Shown: positions 52,014 to 60,735 of the stretch, piece by piece
Numbering within the stretch: position 1 is the first letter of the stretch
How the letters are laid out: every line of letters begins with the position of its first letter
Source of the DNA: JBOEGW01 sp050633625
GTDB taxonomy: Bacteria; Pseudomonadota; Alphaproteobacteria; Rhodobacterales; Rhodobacteraceae
Assembly (NCBI GenBank): GCA_050633625.1
Contig: JBOEGW010000011.1
Coordinates: 186,001-250,000, forward strand
Direction: 5' to 3'
DNA: 64,000 nucleotides
The notes under the pieces: model-generated
What the model was told of the DNA's origin: nothing
Databases searched by the model: none
What the model saw: the letters and a program-made list of their open reading frames with translations, nothing else
Position numbers and translations under genes: made by a program

Positions 52014-52598
52014 TCACGTCTTTTGATCCGGGGCGTTCTCGACTGGTCGAATGGTCGCCACCAGCTCGGCCACTTTAATCCCGAACTTTCGCAGCTCCGA
52101 TCTGTTTATGACAACGCCATCTTGCGTCAAGTAAAGCCAGTCGATGGCGGTCAGGGTGTGACCGCCTGACTCTTTTGGAAGCGTGATTTTGTAAGTCATT
52201 TTGATAGTGGACCCCGACATGGTGCCGCGCGCTGTGCCGACGATATCCGCAGCGGTCGCGGTGAAACTGTTGTTCTGACCAAGCGTCAGGAACCACTTGC
52301 GGCTTTGGGTGCGACCATTGGAATAGACAAAATCCTCACTCAAAGTGCCGGTGTCCCCGTCCCCGGTGTCCCCGTCCCAAGTGCCCGCCATTTTGGCGAC
52401 AAAGCTGTTTGTGACCCTGCCATTCGGACCAAACACCACCCCCTCAGACAGCAAGTCGCCAGACAAATGCTTGTTGATGAGAAACACAGGGTTCGTTTGC
52501 CCGTAATTCTGCGAAGATTGTGCGCGAAAGCTCAGGAATTTTGCCTTGGCAAACAGCACAGCGAGTAAGACAACAAGAACCCCAAACAAAATGTTCAT
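52014..52598 (-). CDS. DUF3833 protein
   Basis: 194 aa with an N-terminal hydrophobic anchor (NILFGVLVVLLAVLFA). The remainder has the DUF3833 pattern: LLSEGVVFGPNGRVTNSF, FVYSNGRTQSRKW and ADIVGTARGTMSGSTIKMTY. Function unknown; found repeatedly beside CFA synthase, DUF1365 and SDR genes in stress/lipid clusters. Last gene of the five-gene minus-strand operon, overlapping the MFS gene by 4 bp. Confidence 0.82.
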   Translation of the reverse strand: MNILFGVLVVLLAVLFAKAKFLSFRAQSSQNYGQTNPVFLINKHLSGDLLSEGVVFGPNGRVTNSFVAKMAGTWDGDTGDGDTGTLSEDFVYSNGRTQSRKWFLTLGQNNSFTATAADIVGTARGTMSGSTIKMTYKITLPKESGGHTLTAIDWLYLTQDGVVINRSELRKFGIKVAELVATIRPVENAPDQKT

Positions 52599-53824
52599 GA
52601 CGTTTGTTCCTCAGTTGGGAGAGTAAGCGCGAGAGCAAGGGCCACCAGTTTCAAAATGCATGGAATGACTGCGTAAGAGATATTGAGCGTCATCAGAGCC
52701 GCTGTGTCGTTTGCAACACCGGGGATAAAACCGCTGCGCTCCAAGAGTGGCAACACAGCAAAGGCGGCAAGTGCGAGGCCGATTTTCCCCGCGAATGACC
52801 AAATGCCAAAGGCAGAAGACGCGTTGAGGCCCGCGCGTGTGAGGGCGACCGAAAACATTGCTGGCAAGAGCACCATATCCGCGCCCAGCGCCGCACCAGA
52901 TGCCCCGCAAATCAGCGCAAAACCTATTGCATTTCCGGGAGACAAGAACGCCGCACCCACAAATCCAAGGATGGCGAGCGGCATGGCGATGAGAAGGGCA
53001 GTCTTGGCGCTGGAGCGGCGACTAAGTTTGGTCCAAAGCGGCACGCTGATCCCGGCGCTGGCGAAAAACAAGATGAGAAATGGGCCAGACAAGCCCCGTA
53101 AGCCAAGCCGATCTTCAACAAAAAACAGGAATAATGTGGAGGTGATCGCCACCGGAAGCGAATTGACGAGCGCGAGCGCCAGAAGCCGCATCGCCCCAGC
53201 ATTTGCCAATCCGCGCATCGACAGCTTCGCGCCGCTCACAACCGGCCGACGCCAGATTGGTAATGTCAGCACGGCGGCCACAAAGGCAACCGCGCCAAGA
53301 AACCAGCCAAATGCCGGATACCCTTGCGCGCGAAACCCAAAGGCCACGAACACCGTCGGCGCGATGGCCGCAAGGATCACCCCAATCAACATCCCACTTT
53401 CGCGAAAGGCCGCGAGAGTCATCAAGTCCTGCGCGTTTGGGGTTTTGGCGAGCGTTGCGCTGCGCCCATAAAGCAAGATCATACCGAGGCTATAGGCAGA
53501 GAAAAGCACGATCAGGATCAAGGTCAGTTTGAGAACAACGTAAGGGCTGTCGCCCAACGCAAACAAGAGCGGAAATCCGACAATGAACCCCGCCGCCGCC
53601 AGTAAGGCAAAGCCGGTTTGGGCGCGTGGCCACTGATCAATCGCCCATCCGATCAACGGATCTTGAACCAAATCAACCATGCGAAGCAAAAGCAAAATCA
53701 CCCCGATTGTGCCAAGCCCGATGCCAAGCTCGACCGAGGCAAACCGCGGCAAATGGATGTAGAGCGGAATGCCCGCCGCCGCCAGCATCATGGCATAGAG
53801 ACTGACGCGCGGATACAACATCAC
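52595..53824 (-). CDS. MFS transporter (GPH-like)
   Basis: 409 aa with about 12 hydrophobic segments. It resembles sugar:cation (GPH) symporters, e.g. the short loop RMVDLVQDPLIGWAIDQWP, which is the family's conserved cytoplasmic motif. Located in a lipid-modification operon, it may move a lipid or another metabolite rather than a sugar (inference). Overlaps the genes on both sides by 4 bp. Confidence 0.85.
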   Translation of the reverse strand: MMLYPRVSLYAMMLAAAGIPLYIHLPRFASVELGIGLGTIGVILLLLRMVDLVQDPLIGWAIDQWPRAQTGFALLAAAGFIVGFPLLFALGDSPYVVLKLTLILIVLFSAYSLGMILLYGRSATLAKTPNAQDLMTLAAFRESGMLIGVILAAIAPTVFVAFGFRAQGYPAFGWFLGAVAFVAAVLTLPIWRRPVVSGAKLSMRGLANAGAMRLLALALVNSLPVAITSTLFLFFVEDRLGLRGLSGPFLILFFASAGISVPLWTKLSRRSSAKTALLIAMPLAILGFVGAAFLSPGNAIGFALICGASGAALGADMVLLPAMFSVALTRAGLNASSAFGIWSFAGKIGLALAAFAVLPLLERSGFIPGVANDTAALMTLNISYAVIPCILKLVALALALTLPTEEQTS

Positions 53825-54315
53825 TCGCCGCGTAGCTGCCGGGTGAAACTTGCCGAGCGCGTGTTATTGCCCAGAAAAACGCTCATGAATCGTGTCTTGA
53901 TTTGCGGATATTTCAACGTGCAGGTGCGCTTTCCGTTGTGCCAAAATCCGATTTGATTTCCGCCATTCGTCACCGCCAAGAACCTGTCACCTTTGCGCAC
54001 GTCCTTAAAACAAGTCGCTAGTTGCGCTTCCAGTGGTAGCGCGCCCCCGGTGCGTTTGAATTCGCGTAGGGTGCCTTCGATCAGCGTATTTTCACTGACG
54101 TTGCGCAGGTACTTTAGCTCAAGTCCGAAGTCTTTGGCCCAATCAAGCGGCGCGCCGCCTTTGGTATAGAGGCGCGCTTCATAGACCGGGAACCCTGTGA
54201 ATTTGAAGGTCGCCGCACCGCGCAATTCCGCGCCTGCGAGAGCCGATGTGACGGTCGAGGCTTGTGCCGCAACTGGGGTGATGAGAAGCGCGAGAAGAAG
54301 GGCAAACTTACGCAT
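53821..54315 (-). CDS. Chalcone-isomerase-like periplasmic protein
   Basis: 164 aa from the ATG at 54315 with a signal peptide (MRKFALLLALLITPVAAQA). The mature part reads AELRGAATFKFTGFPVYEARLYT and ends in a beta-rich domain of the chalcone-isomerase-like family, whose bacterial members bind fatty acids. The open frame runs upstream to 54495 but overlaps the CFA synthase gene and lacks a signal there. Part of the operon, overlapping the MFS gene by 4 bp. Confidence 0.82.
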   Translation of the reverse strand: MRKFALLLALLITPVAAQASTVTSALAGAELRGAATFKFTGFPVYEARLYTKGGAPLDWAKDFGLELKYLRNVSENTLIEGTLREFKRTGGALPLEAQLATCFKDVRKGDRFLAVTNGGNQIGFWHNGKRTCTLKYPQIKTRFMSVFLGNNTRSASFTRQLRGE

Positions 54316-55471
54316 GGGCCAGCTCCACTTGAACAACATTTGTGTGCCCAATTGCGAAAGACGCGGCACAGATTTCCAAGTAGTATTTCCAGTTGCGAAA
54401 GAAGGCTTCGTTATACCCCATTTGCATGATCTTCTCTTTGTTCGCCGTGAGGCGGCTGGACCAAATGCGGCAGGTTTGCGCGTAGTCCTGACCAAAGGCG
54501 AAGGTGTCTTTCACTCGAAGTCCGGCCGCGTTTGCTTGATTTTGAATCACCCTATTTGAGAGCAACATACCGCCGGGAAACACATACTGGCGGATGTAAT
54601 CGGAGGAGTTTTTATAGGTTTCAAAGAAGCTATCTTTGACAGTAATCGCTTGTAGAAGGACTTTTCCGCCCTCAGCAAGACTGCGCTTTAAGGTCTCGAA
54701 ATAGCTGGGCCAATAGCGGGTTCCGACTGCTTCGATCATCTCAATCGACACGATGTTATCGAATTTCCCGTCAATATCCCGGTAGTCACGCAGTTGAATA
54801 TCCGCGCGCCCATCAAGACGACATTCCGCATAGCTGTGCTGATTGCGCGAGATCGTGACGCCAGTGACATCTCGCCCTTCGCGCGTTGCGGCTTCTGCAA
54901 ACCCGCCCCAGCCACACCCGATTTCCAATGTGCGCGCTTCGTTTGTCAATCGCGACAAAGCCCGCTCATTCTTGCGCGATTGGGCGCGTGTTAGATCTGT
55001 TTCTCCGCTCTCAAAAAGACCGGACGAATAGGTCATGCCCTCATCCAGCCAGAGTGCGTAAAACTCATTTCCAACGTCATAATGCGAACGAATGTTTTTG
55101 CGTGCGCCCCGCCGAGAATTCGCACGCAGTACATTATCCACGAGCCGGAACTTCGCTTTGTTGAACGCACTTGCTTGATCATAAGCGCCGAAATACTCGC
55201 GGTTGCGCATCGCCAGCGCCATGATCCCCTCGACAGAGGGCGTATCCCAAAGCCCATGAACATAGGTTTCGCCAAGCCCAACTTGCCCGTGTGCGGCCAT
55301 CGCCGATACAGCCGCCCAATCGCGGATCACCAGCTCGGCCTCAGGTCCAGAGCTGCCAAAATGATAGGTCTCGCCTTCAGGTGTGCGCAGGATCAGACGG
55401 CCCTCATGCAGACGCTCGCACGTCGAGATGAATTCCGTCTTGAGAGCTTTGTTGGTCAGTCGCATTTTCAA
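54308..55471 (-). CDS. Cyclopropane-fatty-acid synthase family methyltransferase
   Basis: 387 aa. The SAM-binding motif ARTLEIGCGWGGFAEAATREG and the downstream DYRDIDGKFDNIVSIEMIEAVG box are typical of CFA synthases, which methylate double bonds of membrane phospholipids. An N-terminal ~110-residue lipid-binding domain precedes them. In a Rhodobacter gene cluster resembling this one (RSP1087-1091, from memory) the family is tied to singlet-oxygen defence and furan fatty acids, so it could be such a methylase rather than a true CFA synthase. The start overlaps the preceding flavoprotein gene by 68 bp; an alternative ATG is at 55465. Confidence 0.88.
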   Translation of the reverse strand: MKMRLTNKALKTEFISTCERLHEGRLILRTPEGETYHFGSSGPEAELVIRDWAAVSAMAAHGQVGLGETYVHGLWDTPSVEGIMALAMRNREYFGAYDQASAFNKAKFRLVDNVLRANSRRGARKNIRSHYDVGNEFYALWLDEGMTYSSGLFESGETDLTRAQSRKNERALSRLTNEARTLEIGCGWGGFAEAATREGRDVTGVTISRNQHSYAECRLDGRADIQLRDYRDIDGKFDNIVSIEMIEAVGTRYWPSYFETLKRSLAEGGKVLLQAITVKDSFFETYKNSSDYIRQYVFPGGMLLSNRVIQNQANAAGLRVKDTFAFGQDYAQTCRIWSSRLTANKEKIMQMGYNEAFFRNWKYYLEICAASFAIGHTNVVQVELAHA

Positions 55472-56747
55472 TTCCTTTAAGGCTGTGAAGTTCGTTCAGG
55501 CTACGCACAACGCGCATGGCGCTTGCGATGCCGTCTTCGTGAAATCCGTGGCGATTCCAGGCACCGGCAAACCAGGTTCGGTTCGATCCTTGCATCTTGC
55601 GGATGTCGGTTTGTGCCTTGAGCGCCGCCGCATCAAACATCGGATGCGCGTATTCAACACTGTCGTAAATCGCATCTTCCGCGATCTCGGTGGAGGGGTT
55701 CAGGGTGACGAACAAGGGGTCGGTTTCCGGTATGTTTTGCAGCCGGTTCATCCAATAGGTGACGCCGATATCGCCGTCTTGCGAACGATACGCCCAGCTC
55801 GACCAGCAGTCTTTGCGTTTGGGCATTTGACGGGGGTCGCTGTGCAGCACCGCCTTGTTCGTTTGATAGCGAATATTGCCCAGCGCTGCGCGCTCTGGCT
55901 CCGACGCACCCTCGCCCAAAATCGCGAGCGCTTGATCGGAGTGGCACGCCAGTATGATCTCATCAAATTGTTGAGCAGGCCGATCCCCAGCTGTAATTGT
56001 GACCTCACTCACACTGCGCTCAACTTCGTGCACAGGCGTGTTGGTGTGAAGCTGACACCCGCGCGCGATCAGCGCCGCCTCAAGTCGCTTCACATATTCA
56101 ATGCTTCCACCGTCAACGGTCCACCACTGGTGTTTCGCTGTTCCCGCCAAGAGCGCATGATTGCGAAAAAACCGAACCAAGGACTTTGCCGGAAACTGAT
56201 CGACTTCCGCGACCGGCGTAGACCAAATCGCGCCACACATGGGCATCATGTAGTAGTCGCGAAACCACCTCCCAAGTCCAAGCTCATCCACAAGCTCACC
56301 AATTGTCTTGTCATCATTCTTGGCAGCCTCTTCCGCGTGTTTTCCAAAGCGAATGATTTCAAGGATCATCTTGTAAAACTGCGGGCGCAGTAGGTTTCGC
56401 CGTTGCGCGACAACCGCCTTGAGCGAGTTCAGGCCGTATTCAAGGGCCCCATTGTTGATGCTGGCCCCAAAGCTCATCTCGCTTTTGATGACCGGTACAT
56501 TCAGGTCACGAAACAAGCGCGTCAGGTAGGGATATGTGACGTAGTTGAAGACGATAAACCCCGTATCTACGGGTTGATCCCCGTTCTTCCCCGCCATCAC
56601 CGTGCGCGCATGGCCCCCAAGACGTGGCGCCGCTTCAAACAGGGTCACGTCATGGTAAGGCGACAGATAATAGGCGGCGGAGAGGCCCGAGATGCCGCCG
56701 CCAACAATGGCGATTCTTTTTCTTGGGCCTTTGGTTTGATCCAACAT
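55404..56747 (-). CDS. Amine-oxidase-type FAD-dependent oxidoreductase
   Basis: 447 aa. The FAD-binding N-terminus is RIAIVGGGISGLSAAYYLSPY, followed by the second flavin motif LGGHARTV. The C-terminal FAD region reads RTWFAGAWNRHGFHEDG. The family includes phytoene-desaturase-like enzymes and a fatty-acid desaturase-type flavoprotein linked to furan fatty acid synthesis, which in Rhodobacter lies in the same kind of cluster (from memory). First gene of the minus operon with CFA synthase, and controlled by the putative RpoE-type promoter at 56778-56807. Confidence 0.85.
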   Translation of the reverse strand: MLDQTKGPRKRIAIVGGGISGLSAAYYLSPYHDVTLFEAAPRLGGHARTVMAGKNGDQPVDTGFIVFNYVTYPYLTRLFRDLNVPVIKSEMSFGASINNGALEYGLNSLKAVVAQRRNLLRPQFYKMILEIIRFGKHAEEAAKNDDKTIGELVDELGLGRWFRDYYMMPMCGAIWSTPVAEVDQFPAKSLVRFFRNHALLAGTAKHQWWTVDGGSIEYVKRLEAALIARGCQLHTNTPVHEVERSVSEVTITAGDRPAQQFDEIILACHSDQALAILGEGASEPERAALGNIRYQTNKAVLHSDPRQMPKRKDCWSSWAYRSQDGDIGVTYWMNRLQNIPETDPLFVTLNPSTEIAEDAIYDSVEYAHPMFDAAALKAQTDIRKMQGSNRTWFAGAWNRHGFHEDGIASAMRVVRSLNELHSLKGIENATDQQSSQDGIHLDVRASA

Positions 56748-56777
56748 TCCGTCGTCTTCCTTCTGATCGTTATGGGA

Positions 56778-56807
56778 AGGTTACGCAGGGGCGCGCTGAT
56801 CGGATCA
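56778..56807 (-). promoter_or_regulatory. Putative RpoE/ECF-type promoter, minus strand
   Basis: On the minus strand: TGATCC (56807-56802), an 18-bp spacer and TAACCT (56783-56778), followed about 20-30 nt later by AAGGAAGA and the flavoprotein ATG. The same TGATCC-N18-TA pattern is found on the other strand at 56873-56902. Confidence 0.55.
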
Positions 56808-56872
56808 CTCAAGCGTTTTCGAGGGGACAAACGGCGCTGAAGAAAGCCTTGTGCTGCGCGCACAAAAAAGAA

Positions 56873-56902
56873 TGATCCAGCACCGCCATGCGCGCGTAGT
56901 CT
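56873..56902 (+). promoter_or_regulatory. Putative RpoE/ECF-type promoter, plus strand
   Basis: TGATCC (56873-56878), an 18-bp spacer and TAGTCT (56897-56902) lie only 7 bp before the DUF1365 ATG at 56910. No Shine-Dalgarno fits, so transcription from here would give a leaderless or near-leaderless mRNA. Confidence 0.5.
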
Positions 56903-56909
56903 GGATATC

Positions 56910-57680
56910 ATGATGGAACATATCCAAGGCAAAACCAGACACGCGCGGCGCGGCAGCGTCAAAAACGCATTTGAATATGGCGTTGACTATATCCTGTCTG
57001 ATTTGACAGATGCGCCGCCTTTGCTGATCTCGCGCAATCGCTTTAATCTGTGGTCCCTTTGGGACAAGAACCACGGCGGGCTGCGCGGCGCGGGGCGAGG
57101 GGTTTCATGGTTTCGAGACACCTTGATCGAGCGCGGATTTGCGCTGGAAGGCTCCGACCTATTGCTCCTGACACAACCCAGTTTTCTGGGTCACACCTTC
57201 AATCCTGTGAGCTTTTGGATCGCGCTTCGCGCGGGAAAACCCTGTGCCTTTATCGCGGAAGTGAACAGCACCTTTGGCCAGCGACACTGCTATTTCTGCG
57301 CAAATGAGGGGTTTCGCCCGATCGAAAAAAGCGACGTGTTACAGGCTGAGAAAGTCATGCATGTTTCCCCGTTTCAAGAGATCGCCGGGCAATACCGGTT
57401 CAATTTCGACATGACCCAAACCGCGTTTAACATCCGCATTTCGTATGAAAATGAAGGCCAAGGCGTGTTGGCGACACTATCTGGCCTGCGCCGCCCCGCG
57501 ACGAGCAGGTCGCTGCTCTGGGCGGCCCTGCGCCGACCTTTGGGAGCGCTTCGGGTCGTCGCCTTGATCCATTGGCAAGCGATGATCTTGTATGTCAAAC
57601 GGGCGCCGTTCCTGAAAAAACAACCAGCGCCCAAAACAACGCTCACACATAATCACCCCCACAGCGGAGCGTCGAAATGA
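56910..57680 (+). CDS. DUF1365 protein
   Basis: 256 aa. Conserved DUF1365 pieces are TRHARRGSVKNAFEYGVDY, TQPSFLGHTFNPVSFWIA, EVNSTFGQRHCYF and KVMHVSPFQEIAGQYRF. Function unknown, but the family almost always neighbours CFA-synthase-like and amine-oxidase-like genes, as here. Overlaps the following SDR gene by 4 bp. Two consecutive ATG codons (56910, 56913) are possible starts. Confidence 0.9.
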   Translation: MMEHIQGKTRHARRGSVKNAFEYGVDYILSDLTDAPPLLISRNRFNLWSLWDKNHGGLRGAGRGVSWFRDTLIERGFALEGSDLLLLTQPSFLGHTFNPVSFWIALRAGKPCAFIAEVNSTFGQRHCYFCANEGFRPIEKSDVLQAEKVMHVSPFQEIAGQYRFNFDMTQTAFNIRISYENEGQGVLATLSGLRRPATSRSLLWAALRRPLGALRVVALIHWQAMILYVKRAPFLKKQPAPKTTLTHNHPHSGASK

Positions 57681-58399
57681 GTGGCTTTTCTGGCAAGACC
57701 TATTGGTTGATCGGTGCGAGCGAAGGGCTTGGCCGAGACTTGGCACAGCTTTTGAGCGCGCAGGGCGCAAGGCTTATTCTATCGGCACGAAACGCGGAGC
57801 GGCTTGAAAGCCTGAGCAACAGCTTGCGTGATGCGCGCGCGCTACCGCTGGATGTGACTGACATCGTGAGCGTTCGTCACGCTGCCGAGAACGTAGGGAT
57901 GATTGATGGGCTGATCTACAATGCGGGGGCTTATGACCCGATGAGTGCGCGCGAATGGGACAGCGATGCCGCGCTTGGCATGTTGGATGTGAATTTCACC
58001 GGCGCGATGCGGGTTCTGGGGGAGGTGGTGCCCAACATGGTCGCGGCTCAACAAGGCGACATAACCCTCGTTGGCTCTCTTGCGGGGTATCGCGGCCTGC
58101 CTTCTGCGATTGGCTACAGCGCGAGCAAAGCCGCGCTCATAAGCCTCGCTGAAACCATGCGACTGGATTTGAAGGGCACAGGGGTTTCGGTCCGCGTCGT
58201 CAATCCGGGCTTTATCAAGACCCGGCTCACAGCGAAAAACGACTTCAAAATGCCAATGCTCATGACCCCCGAGGCCGCCGCGCTACGGATCATAAAGGCG
58301 ATGGGCAAACGCCGCTTTCGTACAGATTTTCCCGCACCGTTTTCCTGGGCGATCCGGTGTTTCGACTACCTGCCGGATTTCATCCTTTATCGCAGGTAG
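57677..58399 (+). CDS. Short-chain dehydrogenase/reductase of the lipid-stress cluster
   Basis: 240 aa. NAD(P) site WLIGASEGLGRDLAQLL, conserved Asn in GLIYNAGAYDP and catalytic Tyr-Lys in GYSASKAALIS. In R. sphaeroides a similar SDR (RSP1087, from memory) belongs to the RpoE-ChrR regulon with DUF1365 and CFA-synthase-type genes. Substrate unknown. It ends 21 bp from the convergent DgoK-like gene. Confidence 0.9.
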   Translation: MSGFSGKTYWLIGASEGLGRDLAQLLSAQGARLILSARNAERLESLSNSLRDARALPLDVTDIVSVRHAAENVGMIDGLIYNAGAYDPMSAREWDSDAALGMLDVNFTGAMRVLGEVVPNMVAAQQGDITLVGSLAGYRGLPSAIGYSASKAALISLAETMRLDLKGTGVSVRVVNPGFIKTRLTAKNDFKMPMLMTPEAAALRIIKAMGKRRFRTDFPAPFSWAIRCFDYLPDFILYRR

Positions 58400-58420
58400 A
58401 GGCGCGCAAGACCTATGGAG

Positions 58421-59320
58421 CTACAGGGTTGTTTTTGCCATCACCAGCCCCGCGAGTGTGACGGCGTTCACATCTGTTGTCTCGACGTCTAAGCCTTGGC
58501 GTTCTAGAGCGGCGCGGTACTGCGCCGCGAGGCCTTCAGCGCCGACAAGTACAATACGTTGACCAAGCCAATAGGGGCGCGCGGCCGCCAGCTCAACTCC
58601 GATCAATAAACCCGACAATCGGGCGCGCGCGATATCCGGGGATTGGCCTTGCAACAGATCAGCAGCGCTCAGCCCAACCAGCTGTGCTGCAAACGCTTGC
58701 GGGCGCGTCATCGCCTCCTCTACAGCCGAAAGGAACACCTCGTCATCCAAAGTCTCATTGCGCGAAACGCTCAATCGCAACAAACTGTGCTCCGACAAGG
58801 CGCGAAAGAGATCGCCTGTCATAAAGCTCTGAAAACTCACGATTTCGCCCGCCGACACATGGACCCATTTCGTTTGAGTTCCGGGCAGACAGATCACCCC
58901 GTCAAAATCCTTGAACAAGGCAAGCACACCTGCGACTTGGGTTTCCTCACCTCGCATAACGTCCGGCGGTGAGGCTTGACTGACCCCCGGCAGAATCGAC
59001 ACTTTGATGCGGTCATCATGGCACGGAACACTCACGGCACGCGCGCCGCCCGGTGGTGTGCAGGGCGTCGATACATAAGGGGTTTGCGCCCAGCCCTCGC
59101 GCGACCCAATCGCCCCGGCGCAGACAACGGGGGTTTCGGTTTCATCCGACAGGTACGGCTCGATCAAGGACATCAAGGCCGCTTCAAACCCAAGCGTGCC
59201 AACCCGGCTCACCCCCAAAGGCGCGCTATCATGGCCGATAACGCCAGCCTCTCCCAGCGCCCAAACCCGCAGGTTTGTATTGCCCCAGTCCACCGCTATC
59301 CAACTTGTGTTTTGTGTCAC
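58421..59320 (-). CDS. dgoK: 2-dehydro-3-deoxygalactonokinase (DgoK-like)
   Basis: 299 aa from a GTG at 59320 (an in-frame GTG at 59326 also exists); the frame is open to 59575, but the additional residues would overlap the start region of the mutase gene on the other strand. It has the kinase nucleotide-binding start WIAVDWGNTNLRVWAL and the sugar-binding block VICLPGTQTKWVHVSAGEI, VSFQSFMTGDLFRALSEH. DgoK phosphorylates KDGal in galactonate catabolism. The usual partner aldolase dgoA is not adjacent in this window. Confidence 0.85.
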   Translation of the reverse strand: MTQNTSWIAVDWGNTNLRVWALGEAGVIGHDSAPLGVSRVGTLGFEAALMSLIEPYLSDETETPVVCAGAIGSREGWAQTPYVSTPCTPPGGARAVSVPCHDDRIKVSILPGVSQASPPDVMRGEETQVAGVLALFKDFDGVICLPGTQTKWVHVSAGEIVSFQSFMTGDLFRALSEHSLLRLSVSRNETLDDEVFLSAVEEAMTRPQAFAAQLVGLSAADLLQGQSPDIARARLSGLLIGVELAAARPYWLGQRIVLVGAEGLAAQYRAALERQGLDVETTDVNAVTLAGLVMAKTTL

Positions 59321-59453
59321 GTTCACGCCCCAGACCTCAAATCCATTGGCCGCGCAGTATCCGCGTTGTGGGCGCGCATGCAAGAAACGAAACGTCACTT
59401 GCACCAAATCGAGCCTTATGCCAGTTGATTTGGGACTTATCCGAGGTGGAAAC

Positions 59454-60602
59454 ATGAAATTCTTGATTGTGGGCGCTGGCTTTTCGGGTGCTGTGATTGG
59501 CCGCGAACTCGCAAATGCCGGGCATGACATCACAACGATAGACGCACGCGACCACATCGCGGGGAATTGCCACACCGAACGAGACAGTGAAACTGGCGTG
59601 ATGGTTCACGTTTATGGTCCGCATATTTTCCACACCGATGATGACGAGGTCTGGCAATATGTAAACGAATTCTCGCCTTTCAAACCTTTCAAAAACCGGG
59701 TCAAGACCACAGCGCAAGGCCAAGTGTTTTCATTGCCTGTGAACCTGCACACGATCAATCAGTTTTTCGGCAAGACGATGCGCCCGGATGAGGCTTTCGC
59801 CTTCATCACCCAAGACCAAGCAGACAGCTCGATCAGTGATCCACAGAATTTCGAGGAGCAGGCTTTGCGGTTCGTCGGGCCTGCTTTGTATGAAGCCTTT
59901 TTTAAAGGATACACGGAGAAACAATGGGGTGTCAGTCCAACGGAATTACCGGCTTCAATTCTCAAGCGTTTGCCTTTGCGCTTCAACTATAACGACGACT
60001 ATTTCGCCCACAAATACCAAGGGATGCCAGAACACGGCTACACAAGTTTGATCGCCAAAATTCTCGATCATGACAGCATCACCATTCAACTTTCCACGCC
60101 CTATACTGCACAGCTGGCTGAGGGTTTTGACCACATTATCTGGTCCGGCGCTCTCGACGGGTACTTTGGCTTTTCACTGGGGCGGCTGGGGTATCGGACG
60201 CTTGATTTCGAGCGGTTTGTTGCGACTGGCGACTACCAAGGCTGCGCCGTGATGAACTATGGTGATCGCAATGTGCCCTTCACGCGGATCACCGAACACA
60301 AGCATTTCTCGCCATGGGAAACCCATAAGGGCAGCGTGATGTACCGAGAGTTTTCTCGCGCATGTGGCCCGGATGACATCCCGTATTATCCCATTCGTTT
60401 GGTCAGCGAAAAAACGATGCTTCAATCCTATGTCGACCTCGCCCAAGACACCGAAAACGTGACTTTTGTGGGCCGTCTGGGCACCTATCGATACCTCGAT
60501 ATGGACGTCACAATTCGCGAAGCACTCGACACGGCAGATCGAATTCTTGAGGCTGTCTCAACCAAGCAGAAACTACCGATTTTCGCGCAACCGCCGCTCT
60601 GA
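59454..60602 (+). CDS. glf: UDP-galactopyranose mutase
   Basis: 382 aa. FAD site KFLIVGAGFSGAVIGRELANAGHDI, then GNCHTERD, HVYGPHIFHTDDDEVWQYV and the long conserved GYTEKQWGVSPTELPASIL. The C-terminal flavin motif is FVGRLGTYRYLDMD. It isomerises UDP-Galp to UDP-Galf for surface polysaccharides, which fits the nearby capsule locus. The frame is open from 59196, but ATG 59454 follows GAGGTGGA and begins the FAD motif. Confidence 0.95.
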   Translation: MKFLIVGAGFSGAVIGRELANAGHDITTIDARDHIAGNCHTERDSETGVMVHVYGPHIFHTDDDEVWQYVNEFSPFKPFKNRVKTTAQGQVFSLPVNLHTINQFFGKTMRPDEAFAFITQDQADSSISDPQNFEEQALRFVGPALYEAFFKGYTEKQWGVSPTELPASILKRLPLRFNYNDDYFAHKYQGMPEHGYTSLIAKILDHDSITIQLSTPYTAQLAEGFDHIIWSGALDGYFGFSLGRLGYRTLDFERFVATGDYQGCAVMNYGDRNVPFTRITEHKHFSPWETHKGSVMYREFSRACGPDDIPYYPIRLVSEKTMLQSYVDLAQDTENVTFVGRLGTYRYLDMDVTIREALDTADRILEAVSTKQKLPIFAQPPL

Positions 60603-60735
60603 AACCCCGTTTACCATCTGTAGACCTTGAGACTTCCATCCCACCCCTTAAAATAGTAAACAAATCATGAAGGGTGGCCCGCAGTTGTGCGCTGCGGGAG
60701 GGTGAAAGCGGCACGCAAGCGACAAGAGGGATGCT

